In this document: positions 25,597 through 34,585 of the stretch, piece by piece | Position numbering within the stretch: the stretch's first letter is position 1 | Layout: each line of letters starts with the position of its first letter | From: Bin87 sp965220105 | Lineage (GTDB): Bacteria > Chloroflexota > Dehalococcoidia > Lucifugimonadales > UBA3495 | Length of the DNA: 64,000 nt | Reading direction: 5' to 3' | Assembly (NCBI GenBank): GCA_965220105.1 | Contig: OZ244811.1 | Span: 1,674,001 to 1,738,000, forward strand | Position numbers and translations under genes: made by a program | The notes under the pieces: generated by a model | The model's database searches: none | The model's input: only the letters and a program-made list of their open reading frames with translations | What the model was told of the DNA's origin: nothing

Positions 25597-26436
25597 ATGA
25601 CGCAGCTGTTGGATCCCAGGGCGGCCGGCGCCAGGCGGTTCGAGGGACAGGTCGCCGTCATAACCGGGGGCGGCCAGGGTATCGGCTCCGCCACGGCCCG
25701 CCGGCTGGCCCAGGAAGGAGCGTCCATCGTCATCGGAGACGTGGTGGCGGAAACCTCCCAGCGGGTCTGCGCGGCGATTCGGGAGTTCGGCGGTTCGTGC
25801 GTGGTCTCCCTCGGCGACCTCTCCCGGTGGGAGAACGCCGAGGCGCTGATGGCCCGGGCCCTGGAGGCTTTCGGCAGGATCGACGTGCTGGCCAACATCG
25901 CCGGCGGCACCATCTGGTTCCAGTCCTTCCAGCACTACACGCCCGAACAGATACGGGCGGAGATTGACCGCAGCTTCTGGACTGCCACCTGGTGTTGCCG
26001 GGCCGTGCTTCCGCACCTGATTGAGCAGGGTTCCGGCTCCATAGTGAACATTGCCACCCACGCCGTCACGGGGCGGTTCCGGGTGCCGTACGCCGCCGCC
26101 AAGGCGGGCCAGATAGGGTTGACTACGTCGCTGGCCCGGGAGGTAGCCCACCTGGGCATCCGGGTCAACTGCGTGGCGCCCAGCGGCACCGCTGCCGACG
26201 ACCGGGTGACGCCCCGGGATTTTGGTGTGGATGTCGTGGCGCCGACGCTTCCCCCCGACGAACTGGCGCAGCAGCAGGAGTACCGGTCGGCGACCCGAAA
26301 CTCGGAGATTCCGATGGGCCGGCGGGGCGAGGCCGATGAGCAGGCGGCGGCCATTGCGTTCCTGGCCTCCCACGACGCTTCGTACATCACCGGCCAGGTG
26401 CTGGCGGTGGGCGGCGGGCAGCCGTATCCCTTCTAG
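25597..26436 (+). CDS. SDR-family dehydrogenase (BenD-like)
   Basis: 279 residues from ATG 25597 (GGAGG SD). Motifs: VAVITGGGQGIGSATA, NIAGG, VNIATHAVTGRFRVPYAAAK (YxxxK), VNCVAPSGTAADDR, and a tail QAAAIAFLASHDASYITGQV. The catalytic Ser position is occupied by Thr (IATHA). The tail and the RVPYAAAK segment resemble benzoate-diol dehydrogenase BenD, suggesting oxidation of a ring cis-diol, but no dioxygenase is adjacent. It follows typA by 22 bp. Confidence 0.88.
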   Translation: MTQLLDPRAAGARRFEGQVAVITGGGQGIGSATARRLAQEGASIVIGDVVAETSQRVCAAIREFGGSCVVSLGDLSRWENAEALMARALEAFGRIDVLANIAGGTIWFQSFQHYTPEQIRAEIDRSFWTATWCCRAVLPHLIEQGSGSIVNIATHAVTGRFRVPYAAAKAGQIGLTTSLAREVAHLGIRVNCVAPSGTAADDRVTPRDFGVDVVAPTLPPDELAQQQEYRSATRNSEIPMGRRGEADEQAAAIAFLASHDASYITGQVLAVGGGQPYPF

Positions 26437-26560
26437 GGCGGTTCGGCCCCCTCTCCCAGCGAAGGGAATTGCACCAATGTTCATGCGAGGGGAGTAATCT
26501 GTTTTGGTGGTCAGATATGGTAACCTCTCCAAACACCCTGTGTTTGAGGAATAACGCACC

Positions 26561-27727
26561 ATGACTATCGCCACCCGCATGAGCCGCTTGGGAACCGAAA
26601 GCGCCTTCGAGGTGCTGGCCAAGGCCCGCGCCTTGGAAGCCCAGGGCCGCGAGATCGTTCACCTGGAAATCGGCGAACCCGACTTCGAGACGCCGGCCCA
26701 CATCGTCGAGGCCGGTGTGAAGGCCCTCCAGGACGGCTATACACACTATGGCCCCACGCCCGGCTTGCCCGAGTTGCGCCAGGCCGTAGCCCGGAACAGC
26801 CGTGAGGTGCGCGGCATCGACACGGACTGGGAGCAGGTCGTGGTTACCCCCGGCGCCAAACCCATCATGTTCTACGTGCTGCTGGCCATCGCCGAAGCCG
26901 GCGCAGAGGTCATCTACCCTAATCCCGGCTTCCCCATCTACGAGTCGATGATCGAGTTCAGCGGCGCCAGGGCCGTGCCCATGCAGCTGTTGGAAGACCG
27001 GGCCTATCATCCCGACCTGACCCAGCTACCCAACATGGTCAACGAAAACACCCGGCTGCTCATCATCAATTCGCCGGAGAACCCCTGCGGCTCGGCCTTC
27101 ACCCTGGAAGAACTGGAAACCATCGCCGACGTGGTCCGCAGCCACCCCGACATGTACGTGATGTCCGATGAAATCTACAAGGACATCCTGTACTCCGGCG
27201 AGCACCACAGCATCGCTGCGCTGCCCGGCATGGCCCGGCGTACCATCATCCTGGACGGATTCTCCAAGAGCTACGCCATGACCGGCTGGCGGCTGGGTTA
27301 TGGCATTATGCCGGAAGAACTGGTTCCCCACATCTCCCGCCTGGCGACCAACAGCGTGTCGTGCGCCGCCTCGTTCAGCCAGATTGCCGGCGTGGCCGCC
27401 CTGGACGGTCCCCAGGACGCAGTGCAGGAGATGGCGGCCGAGTTTGCCCGCCGTCGCCGGCTCATCGCCGACGGCCTGGCGTCAATCCCCGGCGTCAACT
27501 GTCCCGAGCCTGAGGGGGCCTTTTACGCCTTCCCCAGCATCAAGGACACGGGACTCACCAGCGACGAGTTCGAGGAAAAGGCCATGCAGGAAGCCGGCGT
27601 GGCGCTGCTTTCCGGCGCCGCTTTCGGCGAGTTTGGGGAAGGCTACGTCCGCCTGTCCTACGCCAACAGCCAGGAAAATATCAGCAGGGCCCTGGAAAGC
27701 CTGGACAAGATGGTGCGGGCGTTGTAA
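26561..27727 (+). CDS. PLP-dependent aminotransferase, class I/II (AspC-like)
   Basis: 388 residues of fold-type I. Marks: EIGEPDFETPAHI, GAKPIMFYVL, SPENPCGSAFT, YVMSDEIYKDILY, and the Schiff-base Lys in LDGFSKSYAMTGWRLGYG (~235), with an Arg in YVRLSYANS for the substrate carboxylate. It transfers amino groups between an amino acid and a 2-oxo acid. A terminator follows directly. Confidence 0.93.
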   Translation: MTIATRMSRLGTESAFEVLAKARALEAQGREIVHLEIGEPDFETPAHIVEAGVKALQDGYTHYGPTPGLPELRQAVARNSREVRGIDTDWEQVVVTPGAKPIMFYVLLAIAEAGAEVIYPNPGFPIYESMIEFSGARAVPMQLLEDRAYHPDLTQLPNMVNENTRLLIINSPENPCGSAFTLEELETIADVVRSHPDMYVMSDEIYKDILYSGEHHSIAALPGMARRTIILDGFSKSYAMTGWRLGYGIMPEELVPHISRLATNSVSCAASFSQIAGVAALDGPQDAVQEMAAEFARRRRLIADGLASIPGVNCPEPEGAFYAFPSIKDTGLTSDEFEEKAMQEAGVALLSGAAFGEFGEGYVRLSYANSQENISRALESLDKMVRAL

Positions 27728-27741
27728 TCCCCTCACCCCAA

Positions 27742-27772
27742 CCCTCTCCCATCAGGGGAGAGGGCTTTTTTT
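27742..27772 (+). terminator. Rho-independent terminator after the aminotransferase
   Basis: CCCTCTCC (27742-27749) pairs with GGAGAGGG (27757-27764), followed by CTTTTTTT. The stem belongs to the B-type palindrome family, so a repeat has become the terminator. Confidence 0.75.
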
Positions 27773-27788
27773 GTTGACAGCGGCATCA

Positions 27789-27811
27789 CCCCTCTCCCGG
27801 CGGGAGAGGGG
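27789..27811. repeat. B-type palindrome (CCCCTCTCCC / GGGAGAGGGG)
   Basis: Perfect 10-bp arms with a 3-base loop, followed by GCCGGGGGTGAGGGG. The same ending occurs inside the formate dehydrogenase gene near 54080. Confidence 0.7.
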
Positions 27812-27831
27812 CCGGGGGTGAGGGGCGCAAC

Positions 27832-28869
27832 CTAACCCACAAATTTCGGCATAACCTGCTCGCCCAACATCCGCATGGACTTCTGCACCCGTTGCGTGTC
27901 CATCTCCCCCGTATTCAGCTTGAACATGAGGTTGCGGACGCCGATGTCACGCATGGCGGCAACCTGTTCGGCCACCTGTGAGGGCGTCCCCAGAATGAAT
28001 GAGTGCTCCAGCATTTCGCCGGCTGGCACGGGGCGGTTCGGGTCGGGCGGGGGGAATCCGCCCGGGTTGTAGAGCTCGCGCGCGCGTCGGAAGTGCGTGC
28101 GTTCCCGTTCGAAGCCGGCTTCCGCAATCTCCAGAGCTTCATCGTAGCTGTCGGCGACGAACAGGTCGCGGGACGCCCAGCACTGGTCCAGCGTCGCCTC
28201 GGTTTCCGCCTCGCTGAAACCGGAGTCCAGCATGGTTTCCCGGTAGCGACCCAGCCGCAATTGCAGCGTCTCCAGGGTCTGGATGCCAATCATGACCGGG
28301 CGTCCGATTTTTGCCATTTTGACCGCTGATGCCTCGCTGATGCAGGCTCGGATGAGCGGCGGATGGGGTTTCTGGTAGGGTCGGGGCCGCAGTTCGGGGA
28401 AGTCGACGCTCCAGTGCGCCCCACGATGGGAGAGATCGTCGGCAGTCCATGCTTCCACCAGCAGCTGCTCCGCCTCGTCCAACCGGGCGATACCCTCGTC
28501 CATGGTCAGCCCAAAGCCGATGTATTCGTAATGGTTGTAGGCAGAGCCCCGCCCGGTGCCCACGATGAGCCGGCCGTGGCTCAGGTTGTCCAGCAGCGAG
28601 GTCTGCACTGCCAGACGCACCGGATGGTGAAAGGCCAACTCCACCACGGCAAATCCGATCTTGATGCGGCTGGTGCGGGCGGCGACGGCTGCGCCCAGCA
28701 CCAGCGGGTCGGCGTGGGCGGCGGCGCCGTCGAAGTGGTGCTCAGTCAGCCAAACCGAGTGCATCCCGATTTCCTCCGCCAGCGATATCTCCGCCAGCGT
28801 ATTGTCGATCACCGTCGAGTCGTTTTCGGGATGATGGCTAACCGGAAAGACGAATGAACCGAACTGCAT
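27832..28869 (-). CDS. LLM-class flavin-dependent oxidoreductase
   Basis: 345-residue luciferase-like barrel: MQFGSFVFPVSHHPENDS, GMHSVWLTEHHFDGAAAHAD (the TEHHF signature of alkanal-monooxygenase-like members), RIKIGFAVVELAFHHPVRLA, LSHGRLIVGTGRGSAYNHYE. It ends with ILGTPSQVAEQVAAMRDIGV. It is convergent with the aminotransferase. Substrate unknown. Confidence 0.9.
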   Translation of the reverse strand: MQFGSFVFPVSHHPENDSTVIDNTLAEISLAEEIGMHSVWLTEHHFDGAAAHADPLVLGAAVAARTSRIKIGFAVVELAFHHPVRLAVQTSLLDNLSHGRLIVGTGRGSAYNHYEYIGFGLTMDEGIARLDEAEQLLVEAWTADDLSHRGAHWSVDFPELRPRPYQKPHPPLIRACISEASAVKMAKIGRPVMIGIQTLETLQLRLGRYRETMLDSGFSEAETEATLDQCWASRDLFVADSYDEALEIAEAGFERERTHFRRARELYNPGGFPPPDPNRPVPAGEMLEHSFILGTPSQVAEQVAAMRDIGVRNLMFKLNTGEMDTQRVQKSMRMLGEQVMPKFVG

Positions 28870-29053
28870 GACAAACCCTCGCTATGGCCATTTTGTGAAG
28901 TACGTCCCATGAGTATAACCCACCGGCGACTCCCTGCTCCCGGTGGAGACATTTGCATGATCCGTCGTCGGGCGATGGGCTCTACCGGCTGCCCGGCCCG
29001 GGGCTCGCAGCGCTCCCCTTGCCAACTGCGTCGCGTCGTGGCAACCTCGATGT

Positions 29054-29989
29054 ATGAAGATTGTTTTGTGCATGTGTTTGCTGACGGCGTCGCTCCTGCT
29101 GGCGGCGGGTTGTTCCGTATCAACAGCGCCCGACGACGTGCTGAACCAGGAGCCCGGCGGCCCGCCGGTCAGCCTGGTAGTGTCCAACAGCGATTTGGCG
29201 GTTGGGGAGAATCGGGTCTCCTTCGGCCTGGTGGACCGGGACTACATGCCGGTGCGACCGGAGACGGTTGCCGTGCGGGCCGTGTTTTACGAGCCGGGCG
29301 CCGCTACCGGACAGGTACGCCACCATGGTGTCGCCCGATACGAAATGTGGCCTCCGGAGGGACGCCGGGGTATTTTCATCGCCGACGTATCATTCGACGA
29401 GGCGGGCACCGCTACCGGCGAGACGCCGGGGATCTGGGAAGTGCACGCCACCTTTGACTACCCTTCAGATGTCCGGAATCCGGAGAGTCTGACCATCGGC
29501 GCCGTAGTGTCGGTGGCGGTCGATCATCGAGCGCCGTTCATCGGCGATGCTGCTCCGTTGTCCGACACGCCGACCGTGGCCACGGTGTCCGACCTGAGTA
29601 CCATCAGCAGCAGCCCGGAACCCGACCCGGCGTTGTACCAACAATCCGTCGCCGACGCGGTGCGGTCGGGCCAGCCGTCGGTGGTCAACTTCTCCACTCC
29701 GGCGTTCTGCGTAACCGCCACTTGCGGGCCCCAGGTAACCGACCTGTCGGCGTTGGCAGCCCGCTACGCAGGGCAGGCTAACTTCGTTCACGTGGAGGTC
29801 TACGAGGATCCACACTTGGTAGAACCGGGACAACCCGGCAAGCTCCTGGTGCCGGCCGTGGACGAGTGGGGGCTGGTTTCAGAACCGTGGACCTTCATCG
29901 TCGGCGGAGACGGGCGCATCTCGGCGCGGTTCGAACAATACGTGCCGCCCGATGTACTGGAGGCGGCGCTTCTGGCGGTCCTGCCCTGA
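29054..29989 (+). CDS. lipoprotein with a thioredoxin-like C-terminal domain
   Basis: 311 residues. A type II signal peptide ends in the lipobox LLLAAGC (lipid-carrying Cys ~20). A beta-rich domain (~40-155) resembles a C2/FixH-like Ig fold (DYMPVRPETVAVRAVFYEPG, GIWEVHATFDYPSD). A thioredoxin-like domain follows (~190-311) with VVNFSTPAFCVTATCGPQVT, where the Cys pair is C-x4-C rather than CxxC, then a WTFIVGGDGRISARFEQYV tail. It is probably membrane-anchored and exposed. Redox activity is uncertain because of the Cys spacing. Confidence 0.8.
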   Translation: MKIVLCMCLLTASLLLAAGCSVSTAPDDVLNQEPGGPPVSLVVSNSDLAVGENRVSFGLVDRDYMPVRPETVAVRAVFYEPGAATGQVRHHGVARYEMWPPEGRRGIFIADVSFDEAGTATGETPGIWEVHATFDYPSDVRNPESLTIGAVVSVAVDHRAPFIGDAAPLSDTPTVATVSDLSTISSSPEPDPALYQQSVADAVRSGQPSVVNFSTPAFCVTATCGPQVTDLSALAARYAGQANFVHVEVYEDPHLVEPGQPGKLLVPAVDEWGLVSEPWTFIVGGDGRISARFEQYVPPDVLEAALLAVLP

Positions 29990-30122
29990 ACGTCAAGCGG
30001 TACGCGATCCAAACACAATTGTTCATGGCGGATTAGCACTTCTTGCTGTACACTCTTCGCAATGATGCAAAGCGACAGTGATTCGGAATCCTGCGTACAT
30101 GTGAACATTCGGGAGTAATGTT

Positions 30123-30635
30123 TTGGCCAATATAACAGTGAACATCGAGGGAGACATCGAGGAAGTGCTTTCAGCGATCCGCCAGATCGCCGGCGGCGGC
30201 ATGGGCGGTGGCGTGGCCGCCGTTGCGCCTGAGGAATCCGGCATTGCTGCCGTCCCATCGGCAGGAGACGCCATCACGGCGGCCCCGGCCGATTCACTCG
30301 TTGAGGAACCGCCGCACCGTCCCATGGCGGAGTGGAATATCAGCTACGTAAATACCTTTTGGCGGAACTTGTCGGATACCGCCAAACAGGCGATGACTCG
30401 CGTTGCCCGCTCACCCAATCACGTGCAGAAGCGCGCTCAACTGATGCACTCCCTGCACCTGTCCCAGCGCGCTTTATCCGGTTCGCTGTCGAGTCAAGGG
30501 CACAGCCTCAACCGGCTCAAGCGTCGACGGGGCGACGTTGATCTGCCACGGCCGTTGACCTACGACCGGGCAGAGGACACCTACGTTCTGGACGCCGGCT
30601 TCGCTGCCGCCATGCGGCAGATGGGTATCAACTAA
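30123..30635 (+). CDS. uncharacterised protein, possible winged-helix domain
   Basis: 170 residues from a TTG start. The N-terminal ~20 residues form a strand-helix (ANITVNIEGDIEEVLSAIRQ), followed by a Gly/Ala/Pro-rich linker (~25-70). A helical C-terminal domain (WRNLSDTAKQAMTRVARSPN, HSLHLSQRALSGSLSSQGHS, then LPRPLTYDRAEDTYVLD) has the spacing of a winged helix-turn-helix. I do not recognise the family. A TACACT hexamer near 30050 could be its -10. Confidence 0.6.
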   Translation: MANITVNIEGDIEEVLSAIRQIAGGGMGGGVAAVAPEESGIAAVPSAGDAITAAPADSLVEEPPHRPMAEWNISYVNTFWRNLSDTAKQAMTRVARSPNHVQKRAQLMHSLHLSQRALSGSLSSQGHSLNRLKRRRGDVDLPRPLTYDRAEDTYVLDAGFAAAMRQMGIN

Positions 30636-30678
30636 CCTGGTTGGCCCCAATGGTGATGGGGCGTTGAACCAACGGGGT

Positions 30679-31473
30679 CTAGAAGTGGACGCCCTTGCCG
30701 CCGCCACCGTCCACCGCGATGGTCTGGCCGGTGATAGCCGACGCCAGGTCAGAACACAGGAAGGCCGCCAGTTGCGCGATGTCTTCCGGTTCGATCATGC
30801 GCCCAATCGGGATATCGGCAACGGACTCGGCCAGCTCCGCTTCGGGTGACCTGTTGTTGCGGGCCGCGCGTTCCGCCGTCAGGCCCATATAGCGCTCGGT
30901 GCGCGTGCTGCCGGGATGGATGCAGTTCACCAGGATGCCGTCCGATGCTACGTCATCGGCGAGGGCCTTGGAGTAGTTGGACATGGCCGAGTTGGTGACG
31001 CCGGAGCCCGGGTTGGTGGGGCTGGAGTTGCGCGCCGCCATCCCGCCGATGTTGATGATGCGCCCACCGCCGGCGGCGGCCATATGAGGCACGCACTCAC
31101 GGGCACAGCGGATGTAACCCATGATCTTGGTAGTGATGTGATTCAGGATTACGTCGTCCGGGATTCGGCTGGCGCGGTCACTGGTGCTGTTCACCGCGTT
31201 GTTGACCAGGATGTCGAGCCGTCCCAGCCCGTCAACCGTCTGCTGGACCAGGCTCACGATTTCTTCCAGCGAGGTCATGTCGGCTCGAATGGCGATGACG
31301 TTGGCGTCGGTGGAGTCGCTGATTTCCGCCGCCGCTGCATTCAGCGCCTCTTCGCCCCGGGCACAGATGGCTACCGAGCAGCCATCGGCAGCCAGCGAAT
31401 ACGCGATGGCTTTGCCGATGCCCCGGCTACCGCCGGTGACCAGCGCTGCTTTACCTTCAAGTCCTGGCAACAT
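30679..31473 (-). CDS. atypical SDR-family oxidoreductase
   Basis: 264 residues with a good Rossmann start (ALVTGGSRGIGKAIA), ILVNNAVNS and VNCIHPGSTRTERY. The active-site helix reads SAMSNYSKALADD: the conserved Lys is present, but the residue four before it is Ser and the only Tyr is two before it, so the classical YxxxK is not met. Such forms may be catalytically altered or binding proteins. It ends with GQTIAVDGGGGKG. Confidence 0.85.
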   Translation of the reverse strand: MLPGLEGKAALVTGGSRGIGKAIAYSLAADGCSVAICARGEEALNAAAAEISDSTDANVIAIRADMTSLEEIVSLVQQTVDGLGRLDILVNNAVNSTSDRASRIPDDVILNHITTKIMGYIRCARECVPHMAAAGGGRIINIGGMAARNSSPTNPGSGVTNSAMSNYSKALADDVASDGILVNCIHPGSTRTERYMGLTAERAARNNRSPEAELAESVADIPIGRMIEPEDIAQLAAFLCSDLASAITGQTIAVDGGGGKGVHF

Positions 31474-31527
31474 ATCTACGCTCCTGATTGGTTGGTTTAT
31501 TCCTGATTATCCTCTCATGCTCCAGGC

Positions 31528-32940
31528 CTACGGCGTAGCCGCTCCCCACAGCGCCGTTAAATCGCCCGCGTCCGGAATCTCCCGCACTGCCGAGACCACC
31601 GATTCCAGCTTGTCGTCCGGCCAGTCGATTGCCCCGAACAACGGTCGCAACCGGTCCACCTCGGCTTCCAGCCCCCACTCCAGCTCCGTGCCGCCGTATT
31701 CACCCTGGTAGGTGTTGCCGCCGGTCATCTCGATGGTGATGCGCGGCGCGAAGGCGGTTCGGTCCTGGTGGCCCACCGTTTGCACCTTGTGCATCAGCCT
31801 GAGGACGGCGTCGTGGTTCTCGGCGTTGGCGGCGTCGGAATCGTCGCCCGGGTCGATGCGCGTCCGCAGCGGAGGGTAACCGCCGTTCACCGCGACGTAG
31901 GCGGCGAAATAGTGGGTGCTGCCCACGATGGCCTGCCCACGGGAAGGGTTGGGGAAGGCCGGCGAGGGGTACAGCGTCTCCAGCCAGTTCATGTCAATTG
32001 TGATGCCCTCGATATCGTCGATGGACAGGTCGTGGGCGCGCCGAATGTCCGCCATCAGGTCGATGACCGGGCAGTTGTAGCCGGCGGTGGGGTACATCTT
32101 CAGCACCGTATGCAACAGCTCCCAGCGTTCGCCCAACCCTTCGGTAACGGGTAGGAAATCCACCTGCTGCGATCCCGTGAACACATAGGACAGCTCGCCC
32201 CGGTTGTTGCCGGTGAAGGCGTTGTAGAAGCCGGCCGGCCCCTCCAGCGCTTCCTCCGAACCTCGTACGTCCTCCCGGGCCAGCAACGCCGCCATGATCC
32301 CGCTGCGGGTGGATTGCGGCTCGTGGAACATCATCTCCCGCCCGCCGGAGCGGGGCCCCTCGTTGGTGCCGGCGGTAAAGGTGCAGGCCAGGGCGATGGC
32401 GGTGACCATCTGGTCCTCGCTCAGACCCAGCAGCTTGCCGGTGGCTACGGCGGCGCCCAAGGTGCCGTAAATGGGGCTGGACCGGAACCCCCGGGCCTGC
32501 GTGGAGGTGATGAAATCGCCGGCGATGCGGGACTCTACCTCGTAACCGGCGGCCATGGCGGTCAACAGGCCCGCGCCCGACGCTCGGCCCAGTTGGGCGG
32601 ACGCCAACGCCGCCGGTATTACACACGGCCCCGGATGGGTCAGCATACGGTAGGAATCGGCCTGGTTGGTGGCGTGCATCAGTTTGCTGTTGGCGAACGC
32701 CGCGCCGCAGCGCGTGGCCCGCCCGCCGTGGGCCAAAATGCTGGCCCCGTGGGATGAGCTTTCCTCGGCCAGGGTCAAACCCACGGCTGCCTTCCCGTGG
32801 TGGGTGCCGGCGCCGATGATGGCGACAACCACGCCGTGCAGCAGCGAAGTTTGCATCTTGTCCACGGCGGCCGGCGGCAGGTCTCCGGGGGTCAGGTTCA
32901 CGGCCCAACGGGCCAGCTGGCGAGAGATGGAATCGGGCAT
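31528..32940 (-). CDS. MmgE/PrpD-family protein
   Basis: 470 residues from ATG 32940 (GAGG SD); a TTG at 32958 is less likely. All-helical MmgE/PrpD domain 1 (WAVNLTPGDLPPAAVDKMQT, HATNQADSYRMLTHPGPCVI, AMAAGYEVESRIAGD) and the small alpha/beta domain 2 (KMYPTAGYNCPVIDLMADIR, ITIDMNWLE). PrpD is 2-methylcitrate dehydratase; many family members act on other hydroxy-acids or are of unknown function. There is no prpB or prpC nearby, so a methylcitrate role is not supported. It follows VapC by 14 bp. Confidence 0.9.
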   Translation of the reverse strand: MPDSISRQLARWAVNLTPGDLPPAAVDKMQTSLLHGVVVAIIGAGTHHGKAAVGLTLAEESSSHGASILAHGGRATRCGAAFANSKLMHATNQADSYRMLTHPGPCVIPAALASAQLGRASGAGLLTAMAAGYEVESRIAGDFITSTQARGFRSSPIYGTLGAAVATGKLLGLSEDQMVTAIALACTFTAGTNEGPRSGGREMMFHEPQSTRSGIMAALLAREDVRGSEEALEGPAGFYNAFTGNNRGELSYVFTGSQQVDFLPVTEGLGERWELLHTVLKMYPTAGYNCPVIDLMADIRRAHDLSIDDIEGITIDMNWLETLYPSPAFPNPSRGQAIVGSTHYFAAYVAVNGGYPPLRTRIDPGDDSDAANAENHDAVLRLMHKVQTVGHQDRTAFAPRITIEMTGGNTYQGEYGGTELEWGLEAEVDRLRPLFGAIDWPDDKLESVVSAVREIPDAGDLTALWGAATP

Positions 32941-32954
32941 AAAGACCGTCCTCG

Positions 32955-33353
32955 TCAATTGATGGTGGAAGCGTGGGGATAAAGAATGATTCGCTCGTCG
33001 GACGTGACCAGGGGGCTCGAATGCTCCAGTGCGGTGGCAACCAGCATCCGGTCTGCCGGGTCACGATGGAACGGTTCAGGAAGGTTGTACGCCCGCACTG
33101 CGATTTCGGGGGTTATGGGCAGCAATCTCATGGAGGGGTATGACAGTCCTCTGCTGAGCCAGGCCAACGTGTCCATATTCAGGCCAATGCGTTGCTTGGC
33201 GGTCAACATTGCAATTTCCCAACACGAAACTGCGCCGATTCCAATAATTCCGGCGTCGCGGATTTCTTGTGTGATGGCGGCTCGCTGGGGTTCAGTCAGT
33301 TGGCTTGTTCCGTTCGACCACCAGACCCACACATGAGTATCCAGGATTATCAC
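32955..33353 (-). CDS. vapC: VapC-type PIN-domain ribonuclease toxin
   Basis: 132 residues with PIN acids in IILDTHVWVWW (Asp5), AVSCWEIAML (Glu), HRDPADRMLVATALEH (Asp) and LVTSDERI (Asp). It should cut a specific RNA with Mg. The cognate antitoxin gene is 61 bp upstream, a larger gap than usual. Confidence 0.92.
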   Translation of the reverse strand: MIILDTHVWVWWSNGTSQLTEPQRAAITQEIRDAGIIGIGAVSCWEIAMLTAKQRIGLNMDTLAWLSRGLSYPSMRLLPITPEIAVRAYNLPEPFHRDPADRMLVATALEHSSPLVTSDERIILYPHASTIN

Positions 33354-33414
33354 CGGTTTGTATTATCCCCTGTCCCGAAGGGCATTTAACCAATTGCGGA
33401 TCCGGTGCGCGGGC

Positions 33415-33657
33415 CTATAGTGATTCCAATTCTTCATCGGTGAATGCGGAGTCAAACGGACGGTCGTACCAGAGCAACATGCCTTTATTGGGATGTGGTG
33501 GAACCCAACCCGGTAAGTGTTCGCCAACAATGTCTAGCGGTGCGGTCTTCCGTTCCGAAACGGTAACCTCGACCATCGTTCCCTCGGCGAACGGCAAGTT
33601 GCGTACGGTAATCGTGCCGTCCTTTTCGACCTTGGCAGTGATTTTCAGGGGATCCAT
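33415..33657 (-). CDS. putative VapB-position antitoxin
   Basis: 80 residues from ATG 33657 (GGGAG SD); the frame is open 25 codons further without support. N-terminal beta segment KITAKVEKDGTITVRNLPFA followed by GTMVEVTVSERK resembles an AbrB-like or DUF104-type DNA-binding strand region. The C-terminal part (WYDRPFDSAFTDEELESL) would wrap the toxin. Function is assigned from size and position before VapC. Confidence 0.75.
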   Translation of the reverse strand: MDPLKITAKVEKDGTITVRNLPFAEGTMVEVTVSERKTAPLDIVGEHLPGWVPPHPNKGMLLWYDRPFDSAFTDEELESL

Positions 33658-33767
33658 GCTGCTGCTCCCGCGACCGATGCGTCCTTCCTGCGTCCTCCCG
33701 ACACGGCAATAGTAGCACACGCCCGGGACCAACGCGGGCGCTGGCCGGACGACCCACTGGTTGGAAG

Positions 33768-34217
33768 CTAGTGGATCAGGTCGTGCAGGCGGTTCCGTAG
33801 CATGACCTTGGCTACGGCCAGCACCAGCACGGCAGCGATGAACAATATCACCATCTGCCAGGCCAGGCTTTGCAGCGCGAATCCCAGGGCGGTGGCCGCC
33901 GCCGGCGGATGTTCGGTATCGGTTACGGCCATCATCAGGATCACCACGCCCAACACGCCGGCCGCCATAATATCCGCGACCCAGTGGGAGAAGTCATCCG
34001 GAACCGGATGCCACCCAGACTGAAACATAATCAGCGACGCCACGGCGCCTACCAGCAACCCCAGCGAATGTCCGCCGATGAGATTGCGGAGACTGGCGCC
34101 GCGGGAAGAAGGATGCACAAACACGATGACCGCGCTCGCACCCAGACCGGCGGCCAGCGCGGCGTCGGCCACCGAGTCCACCATCAGCAGAACCGCGAGG
34201 ATGGCGACCACAGCCAC
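33768..34217 (-). CDS. HPP-family membrane protein, C-terminal part
   Basis: 149 residues from GTG 34217 with four hydrophobic helices and the HPP signature TDTEHPPAAATALGFALQS, plus the conserved SLRNLIGGHSLGLLVGAVAS. HPP proteins are predicted transporters (some linked to nitrite). The frame is continuous upstream with the 34227-34520 ORF except for one TGA (34229-34227). The region before it (RFFRRQKDYL) and after it (QSAVAVVAILAVLL) fits one uninterrupted family N-terminus. This is either a restart product, a readthrough product or part of a pseudogene. Confidence 0.7.
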   Translation of the reverse strand: MAVVAILAVLLMVDSVADAALAAGLGASAVIVFVHPSSRGASLRNLIGGHSLGLLVGAVASLIMFQSGWHPVPDDFSHWVADIMAAGVLGVVILMMAVTDTEHPPAAATALGFALQSLAWQMVILFIAAVLVLAVAKVMLRNRLHDLIH

Positions 34218-34226
34218 GGCAGACTG

Positions 34227-34520
34227 TCACAGGTAATCCTTCTGCCTCCGGAAAAAACGGACGTCGTATAGCTCCACGAACGGCGAAAGATGCAAACGTC
34301 GGCTGGTGCGACGGGGCAGCACTTGCAGCTCTCCCCGTGCCAGCAGGCGGGATCGGTAACGACCGCGCTGGTCACGCACGTGTCGGTAAAGCAGGCGTTG
34401 AGCCAAGCCGTTAGGCGAGGGCTGATGCGCGGAGTCCCCGCCGTCGTCAACGGCTCCCGATGCACTGTCGGCGGCAGATTCCGACGGCCGGCGAGGTTCT
34501 CCGGTAGCGTAGTTCGCCAT
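34227..34520 (-). pseudogene. N-terminal part of the HPP gene, cut off by an in-frame TGA
   Basis: 97 residues, basic and soluble, ending LHLSPFVELYDVRFFRRQ then KDYL before TGA. In HPP proteins a basic RFxxxKxxY segment leads straight into the first membrane helix, which here follows the stop in the same frame. The stop therefore looks like a single-codon lesion rather than a gene boundary. Confidence 0.55.
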
Positions 34521-34585
34521 AGCGGAAGATTACTGCTCCGCAACCCTACCCGGTTGCGGACAACTCACAACAACAAAGTCGCCGG

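Noticed and set aside
34227..34229. TGA in the HPP gene as selenocysteine
   Set aside because: The position matches a hydrophobic residue in the family, not Cys, and no SECIS-like hairpin is obvious after it.
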